From a virus: 35,894 nucleotides of DNA. The position numbers and the translations under genes are program-made. The stretch covers positions 1 to 35,894 of IMG/VR virus record IMGVR_UViG_3300022902_000042; one strand, written 5' to 3'. The notes below the pieces were generated by a model. That model had not been told where the DNA came from. It saw only the letters and a program-made list of their open reading frames with translations, and searched no databases. Below are positions 1 through 8,198 of this stretch, in pieces; within the stretch, counting starts at the first letter, position 1; the number at the start of each line of letters is the position of its first letter.

Positions 1-1002
1 ATTAAGTTTACTCAAGATGGCGGCAACACTGGAACTGTCTTGGGACTCTGCCCTAATTCGGCATCCAAGGACCCTGAAGGTACCGCCTACACGGGTGCGC
101 TCGGGAGTAGCTTCTTGATTGGCACAACTACGAGTACTCCAATTCAATTCGGAACAAACGATAATGTAAGGATGACCATCAAGCAGGCAGGCAACGTCGG
201 AATAGGAATTACGAACCCATCCCACCTATTAGAGGTGGATGGGACAATTAAGGGGGACTATTACGTCACTGCCCCCACCGCTACGGATTTAGGATCGGGC
301 ACCTCCACCACCTTGACACCCAGCACCAGCCTACACTTTTTAGACGCAGATTCCGTCACTCTCGGTTCGGGAAAAGATTATTTTGAGATTACCTTGGCAG
401 ACGGAACCACTGCCGGACAACATCTACAGCTTGCTATCACCAACACTCCCAATAAACCCGTTAAGATAATGGGCGATACCGGAGGCTCAAACGCATCAGC
501 CACTATAACATTCACAGGAACCCCAGCATCGGGTGAGGCACTCACCGTGACGGATACCGACTCAAACACTTATACCGTTACCTACTCTGACGCCGAAGCT
601 TGCGGAACCGTTGTAGCGGTTGGCGAAAGGGCAATCACCGCCGGAGTATTCGGTTGCACAACCGCCGCCGATGGCGCTGGTCAGTTATATGCTGCCTTTG
701 ATACTGGTGTTGGTAACGGATGGCCGTTTACTATTGGGAGCTTTGACTGGGGAGTCGATACTGAAGTTACTCTCACCCAAAACACAGCGGGCACCGCCGG
801 AAACAACACCATTTCCGAGAACTTGTCTAATGCATCGGCGACCGGCTTCTCCGGCGGCACTGCGTTAGTCGAAGGATCAATCAACTCCACCTATGGGGTC
901 GAATTGTCTAATGCTGGCGGCATGACACAAGGCGCACACTTTGTCTGGGACGCCACTAGTGAACAATGGCAGATAATTGCGGGAAATCAACTAACCTCAT
1001 AA
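1..1002 (+). CDS. Tail-fibre-like structural protein, 3' part
   Basis: The reading frame is open from base 1, so the gene begins upstream and 333 C-terminal codons are present. A TTG at 40 is in frame but sits inside coding sequence. Around residues 60-80 there is a VRMTIKQAGNVGIGITNP stretch. This 'GNVGIGTTNP' repeat signature is typical of phage fibre and appendage proteins, where it often precedes beta-helical or S74-type tips. The rest is Thr/Ser/Gly/Ala-rich with few charged residues, as in beta-structured fibres, and carries a TFTGTPASGEALTVTDTDSN segment like surface-protein beta modules. I see no S74 chaperone domain at the end. The likely role is host recognition or virion decoration. 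Fibre-like character is fairly sure; the exact position on the virion is not known. Confidence 0.6.
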   Translation: MKFTQDGGNTGTVLGLCPNSASKDPEGTAYTGALGSSFLIGTTTSTPIQFGTNDNVRMTIKQAGNVGIGITNPSHLLEVDGTIKGDYYVTAPTATDLGSGTSTTLTPSTSLHFLDADSVTLGSGKDYFEITLADGTTAGQHLQLAITNTPNKPVKIMGDTGGSNASATITFTGTPASGEALTVTDTDSNTYTVTYSDAEACGTVVAVGERAITAGVFGCTTAADGAGQLYAAFDTGVGNGWPFTIGSFDWGVDTEVTLTQNTAGTAGNNTISENLSNASATGFSGGTALVEGSINSTYGVELSNAGGMTQGAHFVWDATSEQWQIIAGNQLTS

Positions 1003-1013
1003 GAAAGAGAACA

Positions 1014-1409
1014 ATGAAAAAATCGGAACTCAAAAATATAATTAAAGAATGCGTGAAGGAGGTCATCTTTGAGGAAGGAGTACTATCTGGGATCGTTTCC
1101 GAGGTCGCGCTCGGAATGGCAGGTGTACAAACCCTCCAAGAAAATAAGTCTTTGCGCAGCCCTGTTCAAACAACTCAGCCCGACTTTGCCCGAAAGAAGG
1201 TCTTGTCGGCAATCGCTAGTGACGCATATGAAGACGCCAAGAATAGATTCTCAAACCCAGAACTCTTTGAGGGGACCACCCCAATCCCTGATAGCTCTTC
1301 ACGCGCCAGCGCTCTTGCTGGAGTTGCCTCCGGCGACCCCGGCGTAAGTTTAGATAACATACCTGGCGCAGCCACCTGGGCTCAGGTCGCTGCCGGAAAC
1401 AGAAAGTAG
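1014..1409 (+). CDS. Small protein with capsid-targeting-like N-terminus
   Basis: 131 aa. ATG 1014 is preferred over the in-frame ATG 966 because 966 lies inside the fibre gene, and an AGAAAGAGA ribosome-binding site stands just before 1014. Residues 1-22 form a charged amphipathic helix (MKKSELKNIIKECVKEVIF, then EEG). Similar MKKSEL/MKTL-type N-termini occur on T4-group proteins that are packed in the prohead and trimmed after Glu. The middle and C-terminus are Ala/Ser/Pro-rich and of low complexity, with no enzyme motif. It lies between the fibre-like gene and bS21, six bases before the latter. Function is unknown; an internal or minor head protein is an inference. Confidence 0.55.
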   Translation: MKKSELKNIIKECVKEVIFEEGVLSGIVSEVALGMAGVQTLQENKSLRSPVQTTQPDFARKKVLSAIASDAYEDAKNRFSNPELFEGTTPIPDSSSRASALAGVASGDPGVSLDNIPGAATWAQVAAGNRK

Positions 1410-1414
1410 GATAT

Positions 1415-1723
1415 ATGAGAGACAGAAATTTCAACAAAGGTCGCTTCGGCAGAGAGAAGCCAATGAGCGGTGTTATAACAGTTACTGCTGAAGAGTGTGC
1501 CGGCAACCCGGATAAAATGGTTCGGAGGTTCACCAAGAAGGTTAAAAACGAGGGGTTACTGGAAGAGTTCCGGGATCGCCTGCACTTTACTAAACCTTCT
1601 GATAAAAAAAGAGTAGCAAAACAGAAAACAAAAAGAATGATTGAAAAGGCGAATAAGAAGATGGAAGAACTACTTAAACCCAGGGACCGCCGTTTAAAAA
1701 GGTCTCTGAACAGGAGACAATAA
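1415..1723 (+). CDS. rpsU: Phage-encoded ribosomal protein bS21
   Basis: 102 aa and strongly basic. Residues 20-75 match the bS21 family: VITV at the start, MVRRFTKKV (35-43), GLLEEFRDR (47-55) and FTKPSDKKR (58-66), followed by a Lys/Arg-rich helix. E. coli S21 shows the same order (LRRFKR, AGVLAEVRRR, FYEKPTTERKR). bS21 binds the 30S platform near the anti-Shine-Dalgarno end of 16S rRNA and helps translation initiation. The phage form has a 16-residue basic N-terminal extension and a longer C-terminus than the roughly 70-aa bacterial protein. ATG 1463 would remove the extension but has a weaker ribosome-binding site. The gene abuts the next start with no gap. Exchange with host bS21 to favour phage mRNA is an inference from reported viral bS21 genes. 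Confidence 0.88.
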   Translation: MRDRNFNKGRFGREKPMSGVITVTAEECAGNPDKMVRRFTKKVKNEGLLEEFRDRLHFTKPSDKKRVAKQKTKRMIEKANKKMEELLKPRDRRLKRSLNRRQ

Positions 1724-2170
1724 ATGGCCGGATACACAATACCCAAGGATACTACGAACTACTTTGGATATAACTCCCCCGGCATCGGTGCGGTAGGCTC
1801 ATATCAAGTATCTGGATACCCGTTCCTGACGGGAACAATAAATATGGCTGACACAACCGAAGAGAGAGTATCCTTTCCGGGAGTAACAAAATCCATAACA
1901 ATCAGAAACCATAGTCCCGCCACCTATCTCAAGGTGCACTTTGCCAGCGACGCTGGCGGCACTGCAGCCGTAATAGGTGCACACCATTATATAACGGTTT
2001 CCGGGTCGGCAGCGAAATCAGATGGCGAAGAAACCTTGAACGTAAAGTGCAACGAAATATATTTGACAAATGATTGTGGTACGCCACTAACTTATGAGTT
2101 ACACGCCGAAATTACAACAATAGCCGTCAGCGAGATGTTTGAATTAACAGGCTCCGGCATTAGCGCATAA
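1724..2170 (+). CDS. Putative head-associated structural protein
   Basis: 148 aa. The ATG follows the bS21 stop directly, and an AGGAGA ribosome-binding site lies inside the end of bS21. The protein has a Gly/Tyr/Ser-rich N-terminus (residues 1-35), then alternating beta-type segments (ERVSFPGVTKSITIRNHS, YLKVHFAS, HHYITVSG, YELHAEIT). This reads as one compact beta-sandwich with no catalytic motif, signal peptide or membrane segment. Size, fold type and a position two genes before the capsid gene fit a capsid decoration or vertex protein, or a small fibre. I do not recognise a named family with certainty. Confidence 0.55.
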   Translation: MAGYTIPKDTTNYFGYNSPGIGAVGSYQVSGYPFLTGTINMADTTEERVSFPGVTKSITIRNHSPATYLKVHFASDAGGTAAVIGAHHYITVSGSAAKSDGEETLNVKCNEIYLTNDCGTPLTYELHAEITTIAVSEMFELTGSGISA

Positions 2171-2212
2171 GACTAACCCATAAAGAATGTTGGCGTTTGC
2201 CTCAGTAAATAA

Positions 2213-2221
2213 CTATTTAAT
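2213..2221 (+). promoter_or_regulatory. Putative late promoter element, site 1
   Basis: CTATTTAAT lies in the 95-base gap before the scaffold gene, 44 bases from its ATG. It matches the motif CTAYWTARK found at six gap positions in this window and resembles the AT-rich -10 of T4-type late promoters (TATAAATA). No TTGACA-like -35 is seen at the right distance. The assignment is by repeated occurrence only. Confidence 0.45.
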
Positions 2222-2265
2222 CTTGAGAAACCTCGCATGACTACACGGCGAAAAGGGGATGATTT

Positions 2266-3309
2266 ATGTCTACTATGCTAGAGCAAGCAATTATAGATGC
2301 TCGTATACTCCGCGAGGTGGCGCTTAAGAGCGCTGAGGAGACCGTTGTTGAAAAGTATGCTGGCGAAGTAAAAAACGCTGTTGAGAAACTTTTAGAGGCA
2401 CCGTTGGAAGATGAAGCAGAGCTTGATCTAGACCTCGGCGCAGGCATGATGCCCGGAGAAGAGGAAGAGCTAGAGCCTTCTTCTGTGATGGGAGATGTTC
2501 CTTTCGCCCACGACCCCGCCGACGACGATGATGAAATTGTAATAATAGACTTAGACCAAATCATAGCTGCTGCTGAAGCAGATGAAGGCGTGGAAGACGA
2601 GTCATTTGAGTTAGACGTCGCTGAAATCGCCGACGAGGTTGGCATTCCTGAGATCTCGCCAGCCCCCCATGGCGAGGAACTCGACCCACCGGCAGCCAAC
2701 CGCTCAGACTCCGACGAGGAAGACGACGAGATTGACATTAATGAATCCGATTTACTAAAAGTGTTTAAAGAGATGCTGACCGTTGACGTAGACGAAAGAG
2801 ACGTTGCCCTGGCGGAAGAGGAAGCAGAGGAAGAGAAAAAAGAAGAGCCTCGTATCGCCAAAGCCCCCACCGACGGTATGGATAAGAAAGATATTGAGGC
2901 TCGCACTCGCTTAAACGCACAGCTAGAGTCTACCCAAAAAGAAAACAAGAACCTTAAAAAGATCTTAGCGCATGTCAAGGGAAGGTTAGAAGAAATTAAC
3001 CTCTCAAACGCTAGGTTGTTATACACAAATCGTGTCCTTAGAGATTCCTCCTTGAATGAGCAGCAAAAGAAGAAAATTGCTGATATGATCAATAAGACGC
3101 AAACCGTGGATGAAGCGAAGATGATTTTTGAAACTCTTCAAAAGACAATGGCGAGTACTTCTTCTAAGAACTCTCCGAAATCATTGTCTGAGGCCGTATC
3201 AAGAAGCTCTACAATCATCCTCAGCGGGCAAAGAAGGCAAGAAAATGCTGAAGAGTCTCCGGTCACTAACCGGTGGGCTAAGCTCGCAGGAATTAATAAT
3301 AAAAACTAA
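2266..3309 (+). CDS. Prohead core scaffold protein (gp22-like)
   Basis: 347 aa. The ATG has a strong AAAAGGGGA ribosome-binding site. The start (MSTMLEQAIIDARILREVAL, residues 1-20) is a helical segment of the type seen in scaffold proteins of marine T4-like phages. Residues 45-205 are extremely acidic (many runs of Asp/Glu). Residues 215-280 form a predicted coiled coil (LNAQLESTQKENKNLKKIL). The C-terminal part has SLSEAVSRSSTIIL and ends NRWAKLAGI, like the RMxxLAGI ends of gp22-type proteins. It lies directly before the capsid gene, as gene 22 does in T4. Its role is the internal core on which gp23 assembles, later degraded by the prohead protease. That protease is not encoded next door. 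Confidence 0.8.
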   Translation: MSTMLEQAIIDARILREVALKSAEETVVEKYAGEVKNAVEKLLEAPLEDEAELDLDLGAGMMPGEEEELEPSSVMGDVPFAHDPADDDDEIVIIDLDQIIAAAEADEGVEDESFELDVAEIADEVGIPEISPAPHGEELDPPAANRSDSDEEDDEIDINESDLLKVFKEMLTVDVDERDVALAEEEAEEEKKEEPRIAKAPTDGMDKKDIEARTRLNAQLESTQKENKNLKKILAHVKGRLEEINLSNARLLYTNRVLRDSSLNEQQKKKIADMINKTQTVDEAKMIFETLQKTMASTSSKNSPKSLSEAVSRSSTIILSGQRRQENAEESPVTNRWAKLAGINNKN

Positions 3310-3330
3310 TCTTAAGGAGATTATAATATC

Positions 3331-5100
3331 ATGTCTATGATCGAAACACTAACAGAAGGCATCAGAGCACGCTCTCTTGCCAACGAGGGCGACGCCCTTC
3401 TCTCAAAGTGGGAGAAGACTGGACTCTTAGAGGGACTTGACGACCAAGGTCGTTCAACTATGTCTCGCCTATTAGAGAACCAGGCTGCTCAACTACTCAA
3501 AGAGTCCACCACCATGGCGGCTGGTGACGTTGAAGGCTTCGCCTCAGTTGCATTCCCAATCGTTCGTCGCGTATTCGGCGGACTACTAGCACAAGATCTT
3601 GTATCTGTGCAACCAATGAGCCTCCCCTCGGGACTCATTTTCTTCCTAGATTTCGTGTTCAGTGCCGATGGTGCTGCCAACCCAAGACTAGGTAACTTAG
3701 CAGACACCTCCCTTTATGGTGGTGGTGTCGTAGGCAGGAACATTACGGATCGTGGTGTTCAGCTTGATGGCATTTCTGGCTCTAAGGGCTTCTATGACCT
3801 TAACCATGGCTATTCTTCACCTACAGCTAGCTACGTTGCCGCAGGCAATGTTGCTACTTTAGGTTCTGGAACTTACGGTGACGCACAGTCACTTCCAGGT
3901 GGCGGTTTTGACGTAGCCCTACGTTCTGATCCTCGCTTGGTTTCGGGAACTAGTACTTACCACGTCGCGTCTTATGACCTAGCAACCTTGACCGCTCGCG
4001 GCTTTGCTTGCGCCTCTGGCTCTCGCACCGGCGACCTCATCTCTGTTGCCATGCAAGGCGCAAACGGCGATGGACTCGTTCAACCGCTCCAGAGCGATAG
4101 CGCTTTCTTCGTGCCTGCTCTTACCCAGTTCTCTGGGTCTAGCACGAGCACACTGCTCATGGTTGCCATTGATACAGACGGAACTCTTGAGCCGACTGCC
4201 CTCAAGACTGCAGCAATAAATGCTGATAGTTCTTCGGTCAGTTTCCCGGTTGCTGACAGCTTCGTTGCTGCTGGCGACCCCTTTGGTGCTGTCGCTGGTT
4301 CAACCACGGAAGGTGGTTGGGGCTTGGAAGCCAATGTATCGATCCCCGAGATTGATATCAAGGTGGACAGCCTAGCTGTCACCGCTGTCACTAAGAAGCT
4401 CAAGGCAAAATGGAGCCCCGAGCTTGCCCAGGATCTGAATGCTTATCATAACCTCGACGCCGAAGTTGAGCTTACAAGCATCCTGTCTGAGCAGATCGCT
4501 CTTGAAATTGATCAAGAGATCCTCTCTGATCTGATTGCCGGCGCTAGCGCTGGTACTCTTCACTGGTCTCGTCGTCCTGGCAAGTTTGTCAATCGCGACA
4601 ACGGTGGGACGATTACTGTCTCTAACGGCGCTCCTGATTTCACGGGTACCGTTTCTGAGTGGTACGAGACTTGCCTTGAGACCATCAACGACCTGAGCGC
4701 TCGCTTGCACCGTAAGACCCTCCGGGGTGGTGCTAACTTCGTAGTCTGCGGACCCGAAGTAGCTGCGGTTCTTGAGTTCACTAGTGGATTCAAGGCTAGC
4801 GTTTCTGGCGACGAAGACAAGGGTAGCTGGGGTGCCGTCAATATTGGCTCGCTGAGTCGTAAGATGGAAATCCATGTAGACCCCTACTTCATTCGGAATG
4901 TAGTGCTGGTCGGTCGTAAGGGCTCTAGTTTCCTAGAGAGTGGCTATGTCTACGCTCCTTATGTGCCACTGCAGGTGACACCCACTATCTTCGGGATAGA
5001 GGATTTTGTGCCTCGTAAGGGAGTAATGACCCGTTACGCGAAGCAAATGACTCGTCCGGATATGTACGGGCTAGTTATCGTGCACGATCTCACTGGCTGA
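3331..5100 (+). CDS. Major capsid protein (gp23-like)
   Basis: 589 aa, somewhat longer than T4 gp23 (521). An AAGGAGA ribosome-binding site lies 10 bases before the ATG. Family hallmarks are the helical N-terminus, FPIVRRVFGGLLAQDLVSVQ followed by PMSLPSGLIFFLDF (about residues 75-110), and the C-terminal GVMTRYAKQMTRPDMYGLVIVHDLTG. A T4-type maturation site, LKE before Ser-Thr, occurs at residues 56-59, so cleavage after Glu58 would remove a roughly 58-residue propeptide. Regulation fits high output: a late-type promoter motif lies before gene 22 and a strong terminator comes 40 bases after the stop. Identity as a gp23-type capsid protein is nearly certain; the cleavage point is inferred. 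Confidence 0.93.
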   Translation: MSMIETLTEGIRARSLANEGDALLSKWEKTGLLEGLDDQGRSTMSRLLENQAAQLLKESTTMAAGDVEGFASVAFPIVRRVFGGLLAQDLVSVQPMSLPSGLIFFLDFVFSADGAANPRLGNLADTSLYGGGVVGRNITDRGVQLDGISGSKGFYDLNHGYSSPTASYVAAGNVATLGSGTYGDAQSLPGGGFDVALRSDPRLVSGTSTYHVASYDLATLTARGFACASGSRTGDLISVAMQGANGDGLVQPLQSDSAFFVPALTQFSGSSTSTLLMVAIDTDGTLEPTALKTAAINADSSSVSFPVADSFVAAGDPFGAVAGSTTEGGWGLEANVSIPEIDIKVDSLAVTAVTKKLKAKWSPELAQDLNAYHNLDAEVELTSILSEQIALEIDQEILSDLIAGASAGTLHWSRRPGKFVNRDNGGTITVSNGAPDFTGTVSEWYETCLETINDLSARLHRKTLRGGANFVVCGPEVAAVLEFTSGFKASVSGDEDKGSWGAVNIGSLSRKMEIHVDPYFIRNVVLVGRKGSSFLESGYVYAPYVPLQVTPTIFGIEDFVPRKGVMTRYAKQMTRPDMYGLVIVHDLTG

Positions 5101-5136
5101 TAGCCTCTGAGTGATAGAGTGTGCGAATAAGCACAG

Positions 5137-5170
5137 CAAAACCCTGCCTTCTGGCGGGGTTTTGTTTTTT
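5137..5170 (+). terminator. Intrinsic terminator after capsid gene
   Basis: AAACCCTGCC, loop TTCT, GGCGGGGTTT, then TGTTTTTT. The stem is 10 bp with one mismatch, and the T tract follows. It ends the scaffold-capsid transcription unit. Confidence 0.9.
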
Positions 5171-5459
5171 AAGGAACAGAATGCAGGACACATAGTTGAC
5201 AATATATTTAGCAACGTGTTTAGACGAGTTTTAGAACGACAGAGAGAAAAGGGATACACCAGAGTACTTACTTACACCAACCGCCGTTTGGGGGAGGGAA
5301 GTGGTCGTGAGAATGTCACGTCGCTACCTTACAAATGCGCCAGTAAAGAGGGTTTATGGATCCGGATACAATTTCTAGAGAATGATGAAGGAATAAACCA
5401 CTCCCCGCCGCCTATTTAGTAAAGGTCAACTTTATGTATAACAACAGGAACTCTCCGAA
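5171..5459 (+). other. Non-coding gap between capsid and neck genes
   Basis: With the terminator region this is the longest stretch without a convincing gene (5101-5459). It holds a possible TTGACA (5196-5201) with a poor -10 (TTTAGA, 5219-5224), a short hairpin CGTGA-GAATG-TCACG (5306-5320), and the late-type motif at 5412. An open frame from 5111 to 5419 exists, but it starts before the terminator, has no ribosome-binding site and an ordinary composition for a random frame. I see no tRNA T-loop or other RNA signature. Confidence 0.5.
5412..5420 (+). promoter_or_regulatory. Putative late promoter element, site 2
   Basis: CTATTTAGT lies 39 bases before the ATG of the neck gene and downstream of the capsid terminator, so transcription of the neck block needs a new start near here. 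It matches the shared CTAYWTARK motif. Confidence 0.45.
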
Positions 5460-6710
5460 ATGCCCGCTAACTTAAATCCTGAGAGCCAAGTCAGCGCTCT
5501 TGTACTTCCATCTACCGGCACACATGCCGATGTTGTAACCGTTTTAGCATATGGTATCTATAGCTCTAGCGCCTTTGTCAGCGGTGCCGTGGACCAAGTA
5601 AAATATACCTACAACAAACTCGGCGGGAATATCCTTGACCTAGAGATCACGGCAGACAACGTATATAACTCATATGAAGAGGCATGCTTAGAGTATTCCT
5701 ATCTCATCAATACTCATCAGGCGAAAAACGTCTTGTCTGATATGCTGGGGAACTCTACGGGATCCTTTGACCAAGATGGCGAACTTTCCGGGTCTTACAC
5801 AACGAAGGCAAACCTGAAGTTCCCGAGATTCCAGCTTGGCTATGCAACCCATATCGGTCGCGGCGCTGGAGTTCATGTAGGCATTGGGGCGTCCCAACGA
5901 ATATTCTCAGCGTCATTTGACACAGCGAAGGATCAGCAGGACTATGATCTACAGAATCTGATATACAGCGCTTCTGTAGATGCTGACAACTCTAGTTCTC
6001 CATTTTACAACAAGGTCGGCAAAAGCGCTATCTCAATTCAAAAGGTATATTATAAAACCCCAAGAGCAGCCTGGAGATTCTTCGGTGGATCTGCAGTTGG
6101 CACTGTCGGCAACTTGTCAACCTACGGGATGTATGCCGATGATAGCACTTTCCAGTTAGTACCGGCTTGGCAAAATGTTTTACAAGCATACTCCTATGAA
6201 GAGTCTATGAAGGTCCGCGCCTCACACTATTCTTTTAGGATCAACGACAACCGTCTAAGACTCTATCCAATCCCGAACGGCAACTATCCTAGCAAGTTCT
6301 GGGTAGAGTTCCGAGTTTCAGAAGATGCATTTGATGAGGCATCTGATAGAAAGTTCGGAGCGGATGGTGTGAACAATCTGAATACGCTTCCCTTCCCGAA
6401 CGTTCCCTATCTCAATATCAATAGTATAGGAAAACAATGGATCCGCCGTTTCGCTCTTTCCTTGGCTAAAGAGACCCTCGGGCAGGTCCGCTCAAAATTG
6501 GGATCAATCCCTGTTCCGGGCAACGAGATTACACTAAACGGTCCAGCGCTTGTTTCGGAGGCCAAAGAAGAGCAGTCATCGCTGAGGGACGAATTAAAAG
6601 CAGTCCTTGACGAACTAGTCTACGGTAAGCTAGCAGAAGGTGACGCCCAGTTACAAGAAAGTGTCAACCAGGCGATCGGGAAGATACCTCACGGTATTTA
6701 TGTAGGGTAA
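5460..6710 (+). CDS. Neck or head-completion protein (gp13-like position)
   Basis: 416 aa. A CAGGAA ribosome-binding site lies 9 bases before the ATG. Residues 55-95 contain LEITADNVYNSYEEACLEYS, a helical adaptor-like segment. The C-terminal third has IGKQWIRRFALSLAKETLGQ and then SIPVPGNEITLNGPALVSEA and a long helix (SSLRDELKAVLDEL). Comparable helical ends occur in marine T4-like neck proteins. It follows the capsid gene and precedes gp14- and gp15-like genes, which is the T4 order 13-14-15. It would join the portal vertex to the tail. T4 gp13 is shorter (309 aa), so the name rests on position and C-terminal pattern rather than overall match. Confidence 0.5.
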   Translation: MPANLNPESQVSALVLPSTGTHADVVTVLAYGIYSSSAFVSGAVDQVKYTYNKLGGNILDLEITADNVYNSYEEACLEYSYLINTHQAKNVLSDMLGNSTGSFDQDGELSGSYTTKANLKFPRFQLGYATHIGRGAGVHVGIGASQRIFSASFDTAKDQQDYDLQNLIYSASVDADNSSSPFYNKVGKSAISIQKVYYKTPRAAWRFFGGSAVGTVGNLSTYGMYADDSTFQLVPAWQNVLQAYSYEESMKVRASHYSFRINDNRLRLYPIPNGNYPSKFWVEFRVSEDAFDEASDRKFGADGVNNLNTLPFPNVPYLNINSIGKQWIRRFALSLAKETLGQVRSKLGSIPVPGNEITLNGPALVSEAKEEQSSLRDELKAVLDELVYGKLAEGDAQLQESVNQAIGKIPHGIYVG

Positions 6711-6714
6711 ATAA

Positions 6715-7215
6715 ATGGCAAAATGGACTCAACCGGCCGCTCCGCCGCCACCTTTATTCGTAGGCAAAGCCGAACGAAATTTTGTTAAGCAGCTTAGTGA
6801 TGAACTCGTTGAAAAGATCGTCGGTGAACAGGTCATCTATTATCCAATAGATGTTGAGCGCACAAACTATCATGATCTATATGGCGAAGCAATTAACAAA
6901 ACGTTCTTGCCCCCAATAAGGACATACGCCCTTATAGAGTTCAACGGCTCAGATAGAGTACAAGAGCAAAACGGGTTTGACAGTCTGTACAACCTGACAA
7001 TACACTTCCACAAGAGAAGGCTTACGGAGGATCAAAATCTGTTTGTACGTTTAGGTGATTTCGTGGCATATGACGACATGCATTTTGAGATTGTAGATAT
7101 CTCCGAACCGAAATATCTTTTCGGACAGGATAACTCGTTTACTTCAGACGAGACAGCGTTAGAGATTACAGCCATTGCCAAGCAGGCAAGACGAGGATTC
7201 TTCAATGCCAATTGA
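6715..7215 (+). CDS. Neck protein (gp14-like)
   Basis: 166 aa, starting 4 bases after the previous stop. The pattern is ERNFVKQLSDELVEKIVGEQ, YYPIDVERTNYHDLYGEAIN, a beta-rich core with TIHFHKRRLTEDQNLFVRLGD, and VAYDDMHFEIVDISEP. The order of elements, with helix, YYPxD then DLYGEA, fits the gp14 family of T4-like phages, though T4 gp14 is longer (256 aa). Gp14 together with gp13 closes the filled head and forms the tail attachment site. The last 11 bases overlap the next start. Confidence 0.62.
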   Translation: MAKWTQPAAPPPPLFVGKAERNFVKQLSDELVEKIVGEQVIYYPIDVERTNYHDLYGEAINKTFLPPIRTYALIEFNGSDRVQEQNGFDSLYNLTIHFHKRRLTEDQNLFVRLGDFVAYDDMHFEIVDISEPKYLFGQDNSFTSDETALEITAIAKQARRGFFNAN

Positions 7216-8086
7216 TACAAAACTGGACGAAAAGAAAGAAGTAGCTTATTCGCTAGCATCTTCGGGGCTAGAGGATGTAGACTACGCCGTATACGAGTAT
7301 ATTAACGATGAGCTAAATATCTTCGTAGACACAAACACGGGCTTCAAAAAGATCCCAGTGTTATATGCAATCCCGGAGAGAGCCTACCAAATAAAGGCTG
7401 ATCCTACGCTACGCCCAAACGGAAGAACGTTAGAATATCCACTAATCTCAATATTGCGGGAGAACATAACCCAGAACCCAGAGAACAAGGGTCGCTACGG
7501 AGTATATATCCCACCCTACTTAGATTATTATAATCGCGGTGGGTCCCTAGAGGTTGCAAGAGTTGTCAACCAAGAGAAGACAAGAAACTTTGCAAACTCC
7601 GCTGCGATTAAGAAGTCAAACTCTGGCACTGCCAGTAACTATAAGACGTTTCCGGGGGAAAACAAGCAGATAGTATATGAAACCTTGGTGATTCCAATGC
7701 CAAGCTTCGTGGAAGTAGAGTATAACGTCTTAATAACAACCTCATATCAGCAGCAGATGAATGACGTGCTGGCCATGTTTTCAACCAAGACCAGCACCCC
7801 AAGCACTTTCTCCATTCGCCACGGTGGAAATAGGTATGAAGCATTTATTGAGCCATCGTATACTTTAGATAACAATTCGGCAGCGCTTGGCACAGACGAA
7901 AGGCTGTTTAAGACTGGGATCAAGATAATGGTACTTGGCTATATAATCGGCGCAGGCAAAAACCAAGAAACGCCAAATGTTGTACGATACCAATCTGCGG
8001 CAAAAATAGAAATACAAAGAGAGCGCACGATATTAGGCGACCTACCAGACAATAATGTAGGAAGGAAGGACAAATATCGCCCCTAA
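7205..8086 (+). CDS. Tail completion / sheath terminator (gp15-like)
   Basis: 293 aa from ATG 7205, which has GAGG 9 bases upstream. The earlier in-frame TTG 7175 lacks a site and would overlap the neck gene deeply. The protein has a beta-rich core with VLYAIPERAYQIK, RGGSLEVARVVNQEK, ETLVIPMPSFVEVEYNVLIT and YQQQMNDVLAMFSTK. In T4 gp15 a similar strand-helix pair (YELSIFTRYEDDMFQIVEQI) sits in the middle. Gp15 caps the last sheath ring and docks the tail to the neck. The length is near that of T4 gp15 (272). Placement right before the sheath gene supports the call. The name is by pattern and order. Confidence 0.6.
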   Translation: MPIDTKLDEKKEVAYSLASSGLEDVDYAVYEYINDELNIFVDTNTGFKKIPVLYAIPERAYQIKADPTLRPNGRTLEYPLISILRENITQNPENKGRYGVYIPPYLDYYNRGGSLEVARVVNQEKTRNFANSAAIKKSNSGTASNYKTFPGENKQIVYETLVIPMPSFVEVEYNVLITTSYQQQMNDVLAMFSTKTSTPSTFSIRHGGNRYEAFIEPSYTLDNNSAALGTDERLFKTGIKIMVLGYIIGAGKNQETPNVVRYQSAAKIEIQRERTILGDLPDNNVGRKDKYRP

Positions 8087-8127
8087 GGCACCAACGGCAT
8101 TTAAACGGAGTTTGGAATATTGAGTTA

Positions 8128-8136
8128 CTATTTAAT
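8128..8136 (+). promoter_or_regulatory. Putative late promoter element, site 3
   Basis: CTATTTAAT lies in the 112-base gap before the sheath gene, 62 bases upstream of its start. It matches the shared motif. A separate TATAAT at 8156-8161 has no -35 partner. Confidence 0.45.
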
Positions 8137-8198
8137 AGTGGTGTAAACCAGCGCATATAATACTCTATAGTGCAGATTTATAAGAGGAGAACAAGGCT

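Noticed and set aside
1-1002. S74 intramolecular chaperone at the end of the fibre-like protein
   Set aside because: The GNVGIG motif is present, but the C-terminus lacks the catalytic Ser/Lys-type chaperone domain and ends soon after the beta segments.
1216-1746. 176-codon minus-strand frame opposite genes at 1014-1723
   Set aside because: It covers bS21 and the small head gene on the other strand; no start signals and no family pattern.
2241-3092. 283-codon minus-strand frame opposite the scaffold gene
   Set aside because: Its Ser-rich product is the mirror of Asp/Glu codons in the acidic scaffold; no ribosome-binding site, and all other genes are on the + strand.
5111-5419. 102-codon open frame after the capsid gene
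   Set aside because: It begins before the terminator hairpin and reads through it, has no ribosome-binding site, and its composition is not protein-like.
5171-5459. tRNA gene in the longest gap
   Set aside because: No GGTTCRANNCC T-loop, acceptor stem or anticodon arm could be formed.
8156-8161. TATAAT before the sheath gene as a sigma70 promoter
   Set aside because: No -35 at 16-18 bases and no TG extension.
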